From assembly GCF_001643015.1 (NCBI RefSeq), contig NZ_CP015623.1, forward strand, positions 62,001 through 126,000: a stretch of DNA of 64,000 bases, written 5' to 3'. Both the position numbers and the translations under genes were made by a program. Numbering within the stretch: the stretch's first letter is position 1; the number at the start of each line of letters is the position of its first letter. A model generated the notes under the pieces. That model was given only the letters and a program-made list of their open reading frames with translations, was not told the origin of the DNA and did no database searches. Below, piece after piece: positions 15,658 to 22,509 of the stretch. This DNA is from Corynebacterium crudilactis. Its GTDB lineage: Bacteria > Actinomycetota > Actinomycetes > Mycobacteriales > Mycobacteriaceae.

Positions 15658-16197
15658 CTAGTCGAAGTGAATGCTGAACTGAATAAGCATGGAATCCAGT
15701 TCGTCCATGTTGACGTGGGCGTAGTCACGGAGGAGGAAACGCACCTCATTGCTGTCTGCAGGAGTCTTCGTGTCCATGTTGCTCATAGCCCAGCTGTACA
15801 TGGCGTTAAGTAGTTGGGTGGCGGTGGCGACGGTGGTGTGGTTGATCATGGTGTTCGCCAGGTTGGCTAGATCCTGATCTTCCAGGCTGGCGGGATCAAC
15901 ATCCATGATCTGCAGGCTGGTCACCATGGACATGTGAATGCGGTGGTGTCCGCTGTCGTGGGTGACAACGAAGCTTTTGAAAGATACGCGGGTGACCACA
16001 CCGCGAATTTCGGCAACCTCGCCGTAGTGGTTGAGGTAGCTTACGATGACGTGCTGAAAGTGAAGGCCAGCGGTTTCGTTGGTTTCCATGAGGAGCTTGA
16101 GTGCGGAGGTGAGGTTCTTGATCCAGTGCGCGGACTGAGATTTGGTGTGGGTGGGTCGGGTGAGGCTGAAAACTTCGGTTTCAAGAATGGTCTGCAT
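15658..16197 (-). CDS. Unknown 179-residue protein
   Basis: ATG 16197 follows GGAGGA with 5-base spacing. A strand-rich middle (QHVIVSYLNHYGEVAEIRGV, VTRVSFKSFVVTHDSGHHRI) is followed by a helical region (ANLANTMINHTTVATATQLL) and an acidic end. Possibly a distant relative of the 215-residue neighbour. No database family recalled. Confidence 0.68.
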   Translation of the reverse strand: MQTILETEVFSLTRPTHTKSQSAHWIKNLTSALKLLMETNETAGLHFQHVIVSYLNHYGEVAEIRGVVTRVSFKSFVVTHDSGHHRIHMSMVTSLQIMDVDPASLEDQDLANLANTMINHTTVATATQLLNAMYSWAMSNMDTKTPADSNEVRFLLRDYAHVNMDELDSMLIQFSIHFD

Positions 16198-16239
16198 GTC
16201 GTCCTCCGTGTGTTGGTGCGTGTCTTTCTGACATGTCTT

Positions 16240-16410
16240 ATATTTCCTTGTGGGGTGGTGTGGATGCCCGAATGTTGTGTGTGCGGCATTGTGTGTTTAT
16301 GCAGGTGGGAGCGGGGTTTATTTGCGGACAGTCTGGTCTTTACGTCCGCAAATACGGGCGTGTATGACGTATTTTGTACGACGTACTATGTATGACGTAT
16401 TACAAAATGC
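16240..16410 (-). promoter_or_regulatory. Complete cis unit: promoter, box, palindrome
   Basis: Minus strand: AAATAT (16240-16245) and GGGCAT (16264-16269) 18 bases apart; box at 16326-16347 whose flanks pair over ten bases (ATTTGCGGAC against GTCCGCAAAT on the minus strand); palindrome at 16362-16410. Confidence 0.7.
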
Positions 16411-16430
16411 AAAGCAGTGAAACGTGAAAA

Positions 16431-16448
16431 CCCACCGACAAGGGTGGG
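16431..16448 (-). terminator. Short terminator after the first 122-residue paralogue
   Basis: Stem CCCACC/GGTGGG with a 6-base loop and TTTT on the minus strand, 22 bases after the stop at 16471. Confidence 0.65.
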
Positions 16449-16470
16449 AGTGTGCGAGTTGTTCTGGCGG

Positions 16471-16839
16471 TTAAATCACCCACGATTCAGCACAAATGTT
16501 GGTGGCAAACGAGAACACTGCAACAGCGATGTTTTCGCTTGGCGTGGCCAAATCAAAGTTCTTTTTGGTGTACGCCATCGCGGATTTTAGATCCTCCGGC
16601 TCCTGATCCTCCCAGTGCGTGAGGGTTTCCTCCGCCCACTGATCAGCTGCGGACTCCATTTCCTCCAAGGTGATCTTGTAGCCATGTGGGTTCCTCCACT
16701 CTTCCTCAAAGCGGGGAGCGCCGTCCTCCACCCAATCCTCCACAACGATGGTGGTTTCATTGCGGGTGACACGGTAGCGACCTGCAACCAATTCTGGTGC
16801 TTCGGCCAGTAGGTCTTCGATAAATCCTTGAGCGGTCAT
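16471..16839 (-). CDS. Acidic 122-residue protein, tandem paralogue A
   Basis: ATG 16839 follows AAAGGGGGG. The protein is strongly acidic and Trp-rich. It is clearly a duplicate of the next gene: shared start MTAQGFIEDLL, shared central NPHG motif, shared DQWAEE and WEDQEPEDLKSAMAYTKKNF. The two copies sit in adjacent, nearly identical cassettes including promoter, box and palindrome. Acidic small proteins in leading regions can be DNA mimics, but I recognise no anti-restriction family here. Confidence 0.75.
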   Translation of the reverse strand: MTAQGFIEDLLAEAPELVAGRYRVTRNETTIVVEDWVEDGAPRFEEEWRNPHGYKITLEEMESAADQWAEETLTHWEDQEPEDLKSAMAYTKKNFDLATPSENIAVAVFSFATNICAESWVI

Positions 16840-16892
16840 GGCTTCCCCCCTTTGGGTCTGTGCAAGTCCTTGTTGCTTGCGTTGATGTATCT

Positions 16893-17063
16893 AGAATCCC
16901 AAGTGGCAGGTGGTGGGTGCCCGGAAAGTTAGACGGTCGGGTTTGGTGTTTGTGCAGGTTGGCGCGTCTGTTGGGAGCGGACAGTCTGGTCTTTACGTGC
17001 GCTCCTGCGGGTGCATATGACGTATTTTGTACGACGAAATATGTATGACGTAATACAAAATAC
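16893..17063 (-). promoter_or_regulatory. Complete cis unit: promoter, box, palindrome
   Basis: Minus strand: GATTCT (16893-16898) and GGGCAC (16917-16922) 18 bases apart; box 16979-17000 with flanks GGAGCG/CGCTCC that pair although they differ in sequence from those at 16326; palindrome 17015-17063. Confidence 0.7.
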
Positions 17064-17082
17064 AAAGCGGGGGAACATGAAA

Positions 17083-17104
17083 AACCCACCTCCAAAGGTG
17101 GGTT
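17083..17104 (-). terminator. Terminator after the second paralogue
   Basis: Perfect arms AACCCACCT/AGGTGGGTT with a 4-base loop, then TTTTC on the minus strand, 11 bases after the stop at 17115. Confidence 0.8.
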
Positions 17105-17114
17105 CACCAACGGT

Positions 17115-17483
17115 CTAGATTGGCCAAGTATCGGTGCAGATTTCTGTCGCAAACCCGAACACCGATAGGGCGATGTTTCCACTGGGGCGCACAAAATCAA
17201 AGTTCTTTTTGGTGTACGCCATCGCGGACTTCAAATCCTCCGGCTCCTGATCCTCCCAATTTTTGAGCGCTTCCTCTGCCCACTGGTCGGCTGCAGCTTC
17301 CATATCCTCCAAAGTGACCCTGTGGCCGTGGGGATTCTCCCAATCGTTGGGGCTTCGGTAGGTGCGGTTGCCTACCCAGTCTTTGATGACAACAGTGTCA
17401 CCTTCGCGGTTGACGATGTAGTAGTCTTCCACCCACTCGGGAATGTCTTTCAGCAAATCTTCGATGAAGCCTTGAGCGGTCAT
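17115..17483 (-). CDS. Acidic 122-residue protein, tandem paralogue B
   Basis: ATG 17483 follows AAGGAG with 5-base spacing. Same length as its neighbour, and more than half of the positions match by eye. Differences are concentrated at residues ~12-47 (KDIPEWVEDYYIVNREGDTV against AEAPELVAGRYRVTRNETTI), as if the central surface had been diversified while the C-terminal half (DQEPEDLKSAMAYTKKNFD) was kept. Single-gene cassette. Confidence 0.75.
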   Translation of the reverse strand: MTAQGFIEDLLKDIPEWVEDYYIVNREGDTVVIKDWVGNRTYRSPNDWENPHGHRVTLEDMEAAADQWAEEALKNWEDQEPEDLKSAMAYTKKNFDFVRPSGNIALSVFGFATEICTDTWPI

Positions 17484-17538
17484 GGTTTCTCCTTAGATAC
17501 GTGCGGTGCAAGTCTGTGTTGCTTGCGTTGATGTATCT

Positions 17539-17709
17539 AGAATCCCAAGGGGTAGGTGGTGGGTGCCCGGAAAATTGTGCGGGCTAGTTTCCTGTTTGTG
17601 CAGGTGCGGGGGCTGTTTGTTGGCGGACAGTCTAGTCTTTACGTCCGCACCTGTGAGTGTGTATGACGTATTTTGTACGACGTAATATGTATGACGTAAT
17701 GCAAAATAC
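17539..17709 (-). promoter_or_regulatory. Complete cis unit: promoter, box, palindrome
   Basis: Minus strand: GATTCT (17539-17544) and GGGCAC (17563-17568) 18 bases apart; box 17625-17646 with paired GCGGAC/GTCCGC flanks; palindrome 17661-17709. Nearly identical to the unit at 16893-17063. Confidence 0.7.
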
Positions 17710-17728
17710 AAAGGTGGGGGAACGTGAA

Positions 17729-17750
17729 AACCCACCCTTGGAGGTGGGTT
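17729..17750 (-). terminator. Terminator after the small HTH gene
   Basis: Arms AACCCACC/GGTGGGTT with a 6-base loop and TTTTC on the minus strand, 30 bases after the stop at 17780. Confidence 0.75.
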
Positions 17751-17779
17751 CAGTGGTTTCACGGGCCTGGCGCTGCGGA

Positions 17780-18019
17780 TTACTTTTTCTTGCCATCCAG
17801 AACGTCGTGGATGCTTTGGCGGCTACTGTAGTGCGATGCTGCGGTGATGTCTTTCAGGGGCGCTCCTGCGAGGCGCGCTTCGCGGATTGCTGCGTGATGC
17901 TCTGCGATGGCGTCCTGGATTTTCTGGGCGGTAAATGCGACATTTTCCAGGGGAAGAATAGTCACGTCTGTGACTGATTGGCGGACTGTTTCAAGCCCCA
18001 ATTCTGCGTCTCGATCCAT
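17780..18019 (-). CDS. Small helix-turn-helix protein, candidate regulator
   Basis: I choose ATG 18019 (79 residues; GGAAAG 8 bases upstream); a longer start at 18109 lies inside the operator at 18114. The layout AFTAQKIQDAIAEHHAAIRE, then ARLAGAPLKDITAASHYSSR, then QSIHDVLDGKKK resembles small actinobacterial HTH proteins where an (A)EARxAGxxxxDIAxAxxxSxxxVxxxL segment is the DNA-binding part. Upstream is a TAGAC-containing inverted repeat that also precedes two other genes, so it may regulate all three. That link is inference. Confidence 0.68.
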   Translation of the reverse strand: MDRDAELGLETVRQSVTDVTILPLENVAFTAQKIQDAIAEHHAAIREARLAGAPLKDITAASHYSSRQSIHDVLDGKKK

Positions 18020-18113
18020 ATCTAGCTTTCCATATCTAGCCCTGCGGGGATGGTGGTGACGATACTGTCGATAGTGGGCGGGTGGTCGATAAAAATAGCT
18101 TACGTCCATTTTG

Positions 18114-18196
18114 TAGACGTGTCTAATGTTTGGATCAGCTGGGCGATGTATTTTGTATGACGTACTACAAAATATGTACTACGTCATACAAAATAC
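18114..18196 (-). promoter_or_regulatory. TAGAC operator and long palindrome upstream of the HTH gene
   Basis: TAGACGTGTCTA (18114-18125) is an inverted repeat followed on the minus strand by TGGACGTA, as in the operators at 18824 and 20136. The palindrome 18148-18196 has perfect 17-bp arms (GTATTTTGTATGACGTA/TACGTCATACAAAATAC) around a 15-base centre. Confidence 0.6.
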
Positions 18197-18237
18197 AACA
18201 CCCTGACCAGGCACATTACAAAACCCGGCAACCATTC

Positions 18238-18531
18238 CTACACATCAGTGTTAACGGCAACAGCGGTGATGAAGTGGTTGGCGTCGAAAAACGCGACCCC
18301 GCCAATCACGTCCCGCGCTGCATTAGACAACGTTGCCATAATTTCGGAGGCCAGTTCGGGGGAAACTTTGATGTCATCCGAGAGGTAATCTTTTACAGCG
18401 TCGCGGACATCATCCACCATGCCTGTTGCCGTGCGGATTGCTGCGTACTCCGCGTGGTAGCCCCACTGTTTTTCCTGCTTCGCCTCGTAGAGGTCGCAAG
18501 CTGTGTTGAATGCTTCGTGTGTGTTGTTCAT
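18238..18531 (-). CDS. Small helical protein, unknown
   Basis: ATG 18531 follows GAAGGA with 8-base spacing; 97 residues, acidic, mainly helical (NTHEAFNTACDLYEAKQEKQ, TGMVDDVRDAVKDYLSDDIK). It starts its own unit, but no GGGCA-type promoter is evident; it may be read through from the 53-codon gene upstream. No family recognised. Confidence 0.65.
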   Translation of the reverse strand: MNNTHEAFNTACDLYEAKQEKQWGYHAEYAAIRTATGMVDDVRDAVKDYLSDDIKVSPELASEIMATLSNAARDVIGGVAFFDANHFITAVAVNTDV

Positions 18532-18602
18532 GGCGTTTTTCCTTCACTTAATGGGTGGATCGTGGGGCGCGCCTGCACACCGCGCCCCTGCGGTGTGGTG
18601 GC

Positions 18603-18764
18603 CTAGAAAAGGGCGTCGATGTTGTCTGCGGTGACGACGGTGAAGTCGGGGGAGCGTCGAATGGATGCCATGATGGCGGTGTCTTCGCTGACTTTCCCAC
18701 CGTTTGCGTCGTGCCATGCGCCGTCCTGGAAGTTGTATGCGGCGGAGGTGGTGTTGATGGTCAT
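18603..18764 (-). CDS. Tiny protein under a TAGACATGTC operator
   Basis: ATG 18764 lies 7 bases after AAAGG; an ATG six bases upstream abuts the AAAGG and is less likely. The 53-residue product (SAAYNFQDGAWHDANGGKV...TAIMASIRRS) has no recognised domain. Its promoter region is the operator at 18824-18855, shared with the gene at 19887. Confidence 0.55.
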   Translation of the reverse strand: MTINTTSAAYNFQDGAWHDANGGKVSEDTAIMASIRRSPDFTVVTADNIDALF

Positions 18765-18823
18765 TGTCATGCCTTTCGGGAGTGTGTGGTGGGTTCCTGT
18801 TGTGCTTACAACTAAAACCATAC

Positions 18824-18855
18824 GTCCAAAAACTAGACATGTCCAGTTTTTGGAC
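18824..18855 (-). promoter_or_regulatory. Palindromic operator, copy 1
   Basis: Perfect 11-bp arms GTCCAAAAACT/AGTTTTTGGAC enclose AGACATGTCC. A near-identical copy is at 20136-20167, and a related site is at 18114. It lies 60 bases upstream of the start at 18764, consistent with repression of that gene. Confidence 0.75.
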
Positions 18856-19002
18856 AAAGTATTTTTTGGGAGTGGCTTGACCTGCGGTTTTAAAGGATTA
18901 AGTTTCCCCTTTTGCGCTATCTCGCCTCACTGTGGGCTGGGGGAACGCTAAAAAGTCCTGATTTTGGAGTAAAAACTCACGCACCCCAAGAAGCTGCACG
19001 GT

Positions 19003-19064
19003 TTTGATATTAAATAGTGTCATCTATTTTTAGTTTGATATTAGATAGTGTCATCTATTTTTAG
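19003..19064 (+). promoter_or_regulatory. Two tandem 31-bp repeats upstream of the plus-strand peptide gene
   Basis: Copies at 19003-19033 and 19034-19064 differ at one base. Each contains TAGATAGTGTCATCTA-like dyad symmetry (perfect in copy 2). Tandem 31-bp sites (three helical turns) suggest cooperative binding of a regulator. The rest of 18856-19002 shows nothing I can identify. Confidence 0.75.
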
Positions 19065-19115
19065 GTGCGGAAAGAAATTTTATAAACAAATGTAAAAATT
19101 AAATAAGGACAAAGA

Positions 19116-19319
19116 ATGAACAATATTTTTGGATCAACCCCACCGCTAGATTTCTCAATGCAGGCACTCATGCTCTTGGTCGCTGTACTTGCACTTCTGG
19201 TCGATGTCGCTGGCCCTACATCCCCCACACACCAGGCGGAGCCACAGGTCATCATCGTTCTGGAGCAGGCGGAGCCTGCACCCACAGTCCCCGTGGAGCC
19301 TGCCTTCGTGCAGGTGTAA
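19116..19319 (+). CDS. Single-helix membrane peptide, only plus-strand gene of the small-gene region
   Basis: ATG 19116 follows AAGGAC with 7-base spacing. The 67-residue product has one hydrophobic helix at residues ~15-33 (MQALMLLVAVLALLVDVAG) and a Pro/Glu-rich tail. Its orientation opposes all neighbours, and it is preceded by the 31-bp tandem repeats. A membrane-active toxin, holin-like peptide or regulator of envelope proteins are all possible; no homologue is recalled. An opposite-strand frame over the same DNA lacks a ribosome site. Confidence 0.6.
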   Translation: MNNIFGSTPPLDFSMQALMLLVAVLALLVDVAGPTSPTHQAEPQVIIVLEQAEPAPTVPVEPAFVQV

Positions 19320-19421
19320 AAACAGTGCAGGCAAACCAATGATTGCCTGCGCTTCCACTTCACTAAACATGCCCATCATCCCACTGCGGGGTGATGGGTT
19401 TCGTCGCCCCTTTCCATGTCA

Positions 19422-19430
19422 GGACAGTCC
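19422..19430 (-). repeat. Isolated GGACAGTCC half box
   Basis: AGGACAGTCCT without the second half, between the plus-strand peptide gene and the gene ending at 19492. Confidence 0.4.
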
Positions 19431-19491
19431 TTCTCGGAAAACAAAAAAACACCCCACGGCAGCGTCGGGTGTGAAACAGCGGATCAGGCTT

Positions 19492-19821
19492 TTAAGAAAA
19501 ATCCCTCAAACTAATCTCATAAACAGTGGGCAGCGCCTCCCCATAACCGGCATAAACCGAGTTGAGGTATTCAGCCCCATTGCGATACGCAGCAATTCGG
19601 CGCTCATGCCCATAGCCAAAAGCGTGCTCAATCAAATCGCCCCTGTTTGGCATGATCCCCTGCACATGCGCACGAATGGACTGTGCGACCAGCGGGCGGA
19701 TCGAGCCAAACACCTCCCGAATGTAGTGGCCATCAGCAAACGCGCCAAGCACCTGCTTGCGGTCGGTGGATCCAAACTGATCAACATCAAGGATGATTTC
19801 AACGGGGGATGCGGTGGTCAT
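19492..19821 (-). CDS. Unknown 109-residue protein
   Basis: ATG 19821 follows AAGGAG with 7-base spacing. It begins with a strand (VEIILDVDQF), continues helical (IRPLVAQSIRAHVQGIMPNR) and ends with strands. No domain recognised. It probably shares a transcript with the zinc-ribbon gene that ends 65 bases upstream. Confidence 0.68.
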   Translation of the reverse strand: MTTASPVEIILDVDQFGSTDRKQVLGAFADGHYIREVFGSIRPLVAQSIRAHVQGIMPNRGDLIEHAFGYGHERRIAAYRNGAEYLNSVYAGYGEALPTVYEISLRDFS

Positions 19822-19886
19822 AACAGTCTCCTTATTGAGAGGGGTGGGGTTGTGCGCGTTATGTCAGTCGCGCCCCTGATAAATGG

Positions 19887-20084
19887 TTAGAGGTTGAGTG
19901 TTCTGCAGTCGATGCACTGGTGGGCACCAACGGTGTGGCGGTAGTGGGCTTCACTGCCGCAGTCGATGCAGGTTTTTATGCCGCGCCCGCTGTTTTCTTC
20001 GGCTATGAGGCGGGCTTCGTGGGGGTTTCCGCCGTGGTAGTCGTTGGCGAGTGCGTGGCGTGTCCAGAAGTTTTCGGTGCCCAT
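19887..20084 (-). CDS. Small zinc-ribbon protein
   Basis: ATG 20084 follows AAGGAG. The 65-residue protein has two CxxC pairs (KTCIDCGSEAHYRHTVGAHQ, then CIDCRTL) that make a treble-clef-like zinc ribbon of 18-20 residues. The operator at 20136-20167 lies just upstream, so it is probably controlled together with the gene at 18603. Such mini-ribbons are common in actinophages and plasmids; function unknown. Confidence 0.72.
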   Translation of the reverse strand: MGTENFWTRHALANDYHGGNPHEARLIAEENSGRGIKTCIDCGSEAHYRHTVGAHQCIDCRTLNL

Positions 20085-20135
20085 GGTGGTCTCCTTGGTG
20101 TGGGGTGCCTGTGTTGCTTACAGTAAACACTATAC

Positions 20136-20167
20136 GTCCAAAAATTAGACATGTCCAGTTTTTGGAC
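20136..20167 (-). promoter_or_regulatory. Palindromic operator, copy 2
   Basis: Same 32-bp structure as at 18824-18855 (GTCCAAAAA-TT-AGACATGTCC-AG-TTTTTGGAC) with one changed base, plus conserved flank TACGTCC. It lies about 50 bases upstream of the zinc-ribbon start. Confidence 0.75.
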
Positions 20168-20221
20168 GAACCTTTGGGTATGTCCCGTGGCAACTAGCGC
20201 CTCTGTCGCGAGGGGAACTGT

Positions 20222-20307
20222 GCTTACCCATGTCGTACATAGGTTGTCGTACAAAATATGTGCTACATCGACGTCGAAGGACTCTGGACAGTCCGGTCGT
20301 AAAGACC
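20222..20307 (-). promoter_or_regulatory. Degenerate palindrome and inverted-type box
   Basis: A weak TACGAC/GTCGTA palindrome (20222-20270) lies beside the box GGACAGTCC + GGTCGTAAAGACC (20286-20307). These lie downstream of the gene ending at 20350. Confidence 0.5.
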
Positions 20308-20349
20308 GAAAAAGGTGCCCAACCACAACTTGGTTGAACACCACTTGAA

Positions 20350-20940
20350 CTACGCTGCTGCAGCCTGCTCCTGGTAGGAAATAACCACCTCACCCATGGC
20401 ATCCCCGATAAGCAATGTCCGCACGTCAACCGTAGAAGGATCATGCTCACCCGCAGGCTGGTTAACGCTAATAGCGATATGGAAGTCACCGTTTTCTGTA
20501 ACCAGGTCACCTCGATCCACGAGACAGTTGCGAATTCGACCATTCACTGCGTAGTTGGATGGACGAACCTGAATAGACCACTCACCGTTGTTGTAGTAGG
20601 TCAGGAAAGGCCAATGATGGTCTACATGTGATCCCTTCCACTTGTAGGTCACAGTGGCGTCAATGCCGTGTTCGGCGTGGGTGAACGTCTCCACGTGCTC
20701 CACAGTGGACAGCGTGAACGTGGGACGAAGCGGCCCTAAATGCCACAGCTTCACAGCTGCGTTCGCAAACTCTGGTGCGGAAATCTCGTTTGGGCTGTCG
20801 TAATCGTGTTCGTGGGAGTCGGTGAGCTGCAATGCAACATCATCCAAACTGTCGTTGGTTAACGCCCATCCCCAGCTATCAAGGAAGTCTGTGATGGCGT
20901 CTTTAACGGCTGCTACACGGGAATCACTGGTGCTGGTCAT
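20350..20940 (-). CDS. Unknown 196-residue protein
   Basis: ATG 20940 follows AAGGAT. Residues 1-70 are helical and acidic; residues ~70-170 are strands (RPTFTLSTVEHVETFTHAEH, DATVTYKWKG, EWSIQVRPSNYAV, DFHIAISVN), suggesting a compact beta fold. No family recalled. The next gene starts 71 bases upstream and may be cotranscribed. Confidence 0.68.
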   Translation of the reverse strand: MTSTSDSRVAAVKDAITDFLDSWGWALTNDSLDDVALQLTDSHEHDYDSPNEISAPEFANAAVKLWHLGPLRPTFTLSTVEHVETFTHAEHGIDATVTYKWKGSHVDHHWPFLTYYNNGEWSIQVRPSNYAVNGRIRNCLVDRGDLVTENGDFHIAISVNQPAGEHDPSTVDVRTLLIGDAMGEVVISYQEQAAAA

Positions 20941-21011
20941 GGCTTAATCCTTATCTGGTGGGCGTCTATGTGAGGGGGCGTTTACCCGCGCCCCCTGGCG
21001 GGTGGGGGGTG

Positions 21012-21290
21012 TTACTGGTTAACAGCTTCGCGCACAGATTCAAAGTCGTGCTCGGTTGCCCAATCAAAGTGGAGGTGCGGCTCACCGGTTACGCGGTCGT
21101 TGACAATGCCACAACGGCTGATGGTGAGGTGGGGCTGGTCACTGTTGCTGTCTCGGTAGGAGAGGTGGGAGGTCATGCGACCGTCTTCAACAGTGATTTC
21201 CCGTGAGGCGTCCATGATTTCGTGGTCGATGATGTATTCGACGGCCAGCTTGGTTGGGGATGGCTTGAGGTTGGTGATTGCGGTGGTCAT
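21012..21290 (-). CDS. Unknown 92-residue protein
   Basis: ATG 21290 is chosen (AGGAAC 6 bases upstream) over an upstream in-frame codon. It is acidic with mixed helix and strand (SREITVEDGRMTSHLSYRDS). It sits between two similar small genes without its own visible promoter, so it is probably the middle gene of a three-gene unit 20350-21590. Confidence 0.62.
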   Translation of the reverse strand: MTTAITNLKPSPTKLAVEYIIDHEIMDASREITVEDGRMTSHLSYRDSNSDQPHLTISRCGIVNDRVTGEPHLHFDWATEHDFESVREAVNQ

Positions 21291-21312
21291 GGTGGGTTCC
21301 TGTCTGTTGGGG

Positions 21313-21531
21313 TTAAACGGTGTCGATGTCAATGTTTAGTAGGTCGGAGATTTCGGGTGCTGCGTGTTGGTAGGCACCTCCCCAGCGGGTGGTGTTGGCG
21401 ATGGTGGTGGCGATGGTTTCATAGTGGGCGTCGTCGATGACGACGTTGATGACTGTTCGGAGGTAGTCGTTGATTGGGGTGGTGGTTGCCTCGATTTTGT
21501 TGAGGGTGTGGGTGGGGAAGTGGGTGGTCAT
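21313..21531 (-). CDS. Small protein with uncertain start
   Basis: From the first ATG (21531) the product is 72 residues (MTTHFPTHTLNKIEATTTPI and onward). That ATG lacks a ribosome site. A good one (AGGAG, 21590-21586) lies 60 bases upstream in the same open frame, but the codon at proper distance is ATC (21579-21577), not a normal start. Either a non-standard start or an internal start is used. No domain recognised. Confidence 0.5.
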   Translation of the reverse strand: MTTHFPTHTLNKIEATTTPINDYLRTVINVVIDDAHYETIATTIANTTRWGGAYQHAAPEISDLLNIDIDTV

Positions 21532-21717
21532 TGCGGTGGCGAATTGTGTGATGACCTTGGCGTTGGTGGAGGCGGGGATGATGTTCTCCTGACTGTGTGG
21601 GGGTGCGTTGTTTCCTTCGCTACAAAACAATTTACGCGCTTCAAGTATCGAACGCAACCACAAGCGCGGTGGTATGAATCACACAGTTGGTGTGTGGTGG
21701 GAACGCCGCCAACACCC

Positions 21718-21790
21718 GGACAGTCCGCACATAAAGACCCCACAACCAACAAAAAACGACACAACCTCGAATATCGAAGTTGCGCCGCTT
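21718..21790 (-). repeat. Box plus hairpin, duplicated unit copy 1
   Basis: GGACAGTCC, then GCACATAAAGACC, then CCACAACCAACAAAA and a hairpin around CCTCGAATATCGAAG. A second copy is at 22420-22492. 21591-21930 otherwise holds no gene I can support. Confidence 0.7.
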
Positions 21791-21930
21791 TCAAGTGAAG
21801 GCTTTAGCCCCCAATCGCTCAGTCCGACACCGTAGCCGCCAACGCCTAGCCTTCAACCTCACCAGACGGGACGCTGGCGGAACGGTGCTTCACGCTGCGC
21901 CAAGGTGTATTCAAGGTCGAACTTCTTCAC

Positions 21931-22269
21931 CTAGGTCACCTCCGTCAACAAGATGTGTTTGGGGGAAATATCCCAGGTAATCGACGCCACGCTGATGATC
22001 GTCTCCGGGGTAAGCGAAGGCAGATCCGCTGCAGTCGGTGAATCCTCCAACCCAGCAAACGAGTCAAAAACGCCCAGGTTGTAGCCCCAAGTGTCGGCGT
22101 TGTTGATCAGCGTGACATAGAGGTCTTCGAGGTTTCCTCCCAAAGCTTCCGCGCGGCCTTTAGCGTCATGGGCGCGTACAGCGTCAAGGGAATACACGAC
22201 AGGGGTGGAAGGGTCGTGTTTGCCAGCTACATGGCCAGGCGGGGTTGCGGTGTTGTCGGTCTGGGGCAT
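21931..22269 (-). CDS. Unknown 112-residue protein
   Basis: ATG 22269 is chosen (CTAGGAGAACACGCACA upstream); earlier in-frame starts overlap the promoter at 22307-22336. N-terminus is flexible (MPQTDNTATPPGHVAGKHDP); the rest is helical and acidic (GGNLEDLYVTLINNADTWGY). Single-gene unit; no family recognised. Confidence 0.68.
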   Translation of the reverse strand: MPQTDNTATPPGHVAGKHDPSTPVVYSLDAVRAHDAKGRAEALGGNLEDLYVTLINNADTWGYNLGVFDSFAGLEDSPTAADLPSLTPETIISVASITWDISPKHILLTEVT

Positions 22270-22306
22270 TGTGCGTGTTCTCCTAGATTGGGTTTGGGTG
22301 GATCTG

Positions 22307-22336
22307 AGTGTAGGAGGCGGGTGTGCACTAATGCCC
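22307..22336 (-). promoter_or_regulatory. Plasmid-type promoter
   Basis: Minus strand: GGGCAT, spacer with GTGCACACC, then TACACT, with the standard 18-base spacing. This is one of the closest matches to the consensus. Confidence 0.7.
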
Positions 22337-22419
22337 GGCGTTTTCCAAAGCGTGGCCACACAAAACCCACTGGGGTGGGTCGGAGCATGTAGACAAGGCA
22401 GAAACACCCCTACAACTGC

Positions 22420-22492
22420 GGACAGTCCGCACATAAAGACCCCACAACCAACAAAAACGACGCACCCTCGAAAACATCGAAAGTGCGCCGTT
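22420..22492 (-). repeat. Box plus hairpin, duplicated unit copy 2
   Basis: Same order and nearly the same sequence as 21718-21790 (GGACAGTCC, GCACATAAAGACC, CCACAACCAACAAAAACGAC, hairpin around TCGAAAACATCGA). The hairpin lies 18 bases past the stop at 22510 and may terminate that gene. Confidence 0.7.
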
Positions 22493-22509
22493 TCGTCTTA
22501 CCCAAAGCG

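Noticed and set aside
5802..18196. AT-rich palindromes as ordinary transcription terminators
   Set aside because: Where resolvable they lie beyond separate GC-rich terminator hairpins, have AT-rich stems and no T tail.
19061..19363. Minus-strand open frame opposite the plus-strand peptide
   Set aside because: No ribosome site or promoter; Cys-rich composition looks like the shadow of a Pro/Glu-rich frame.
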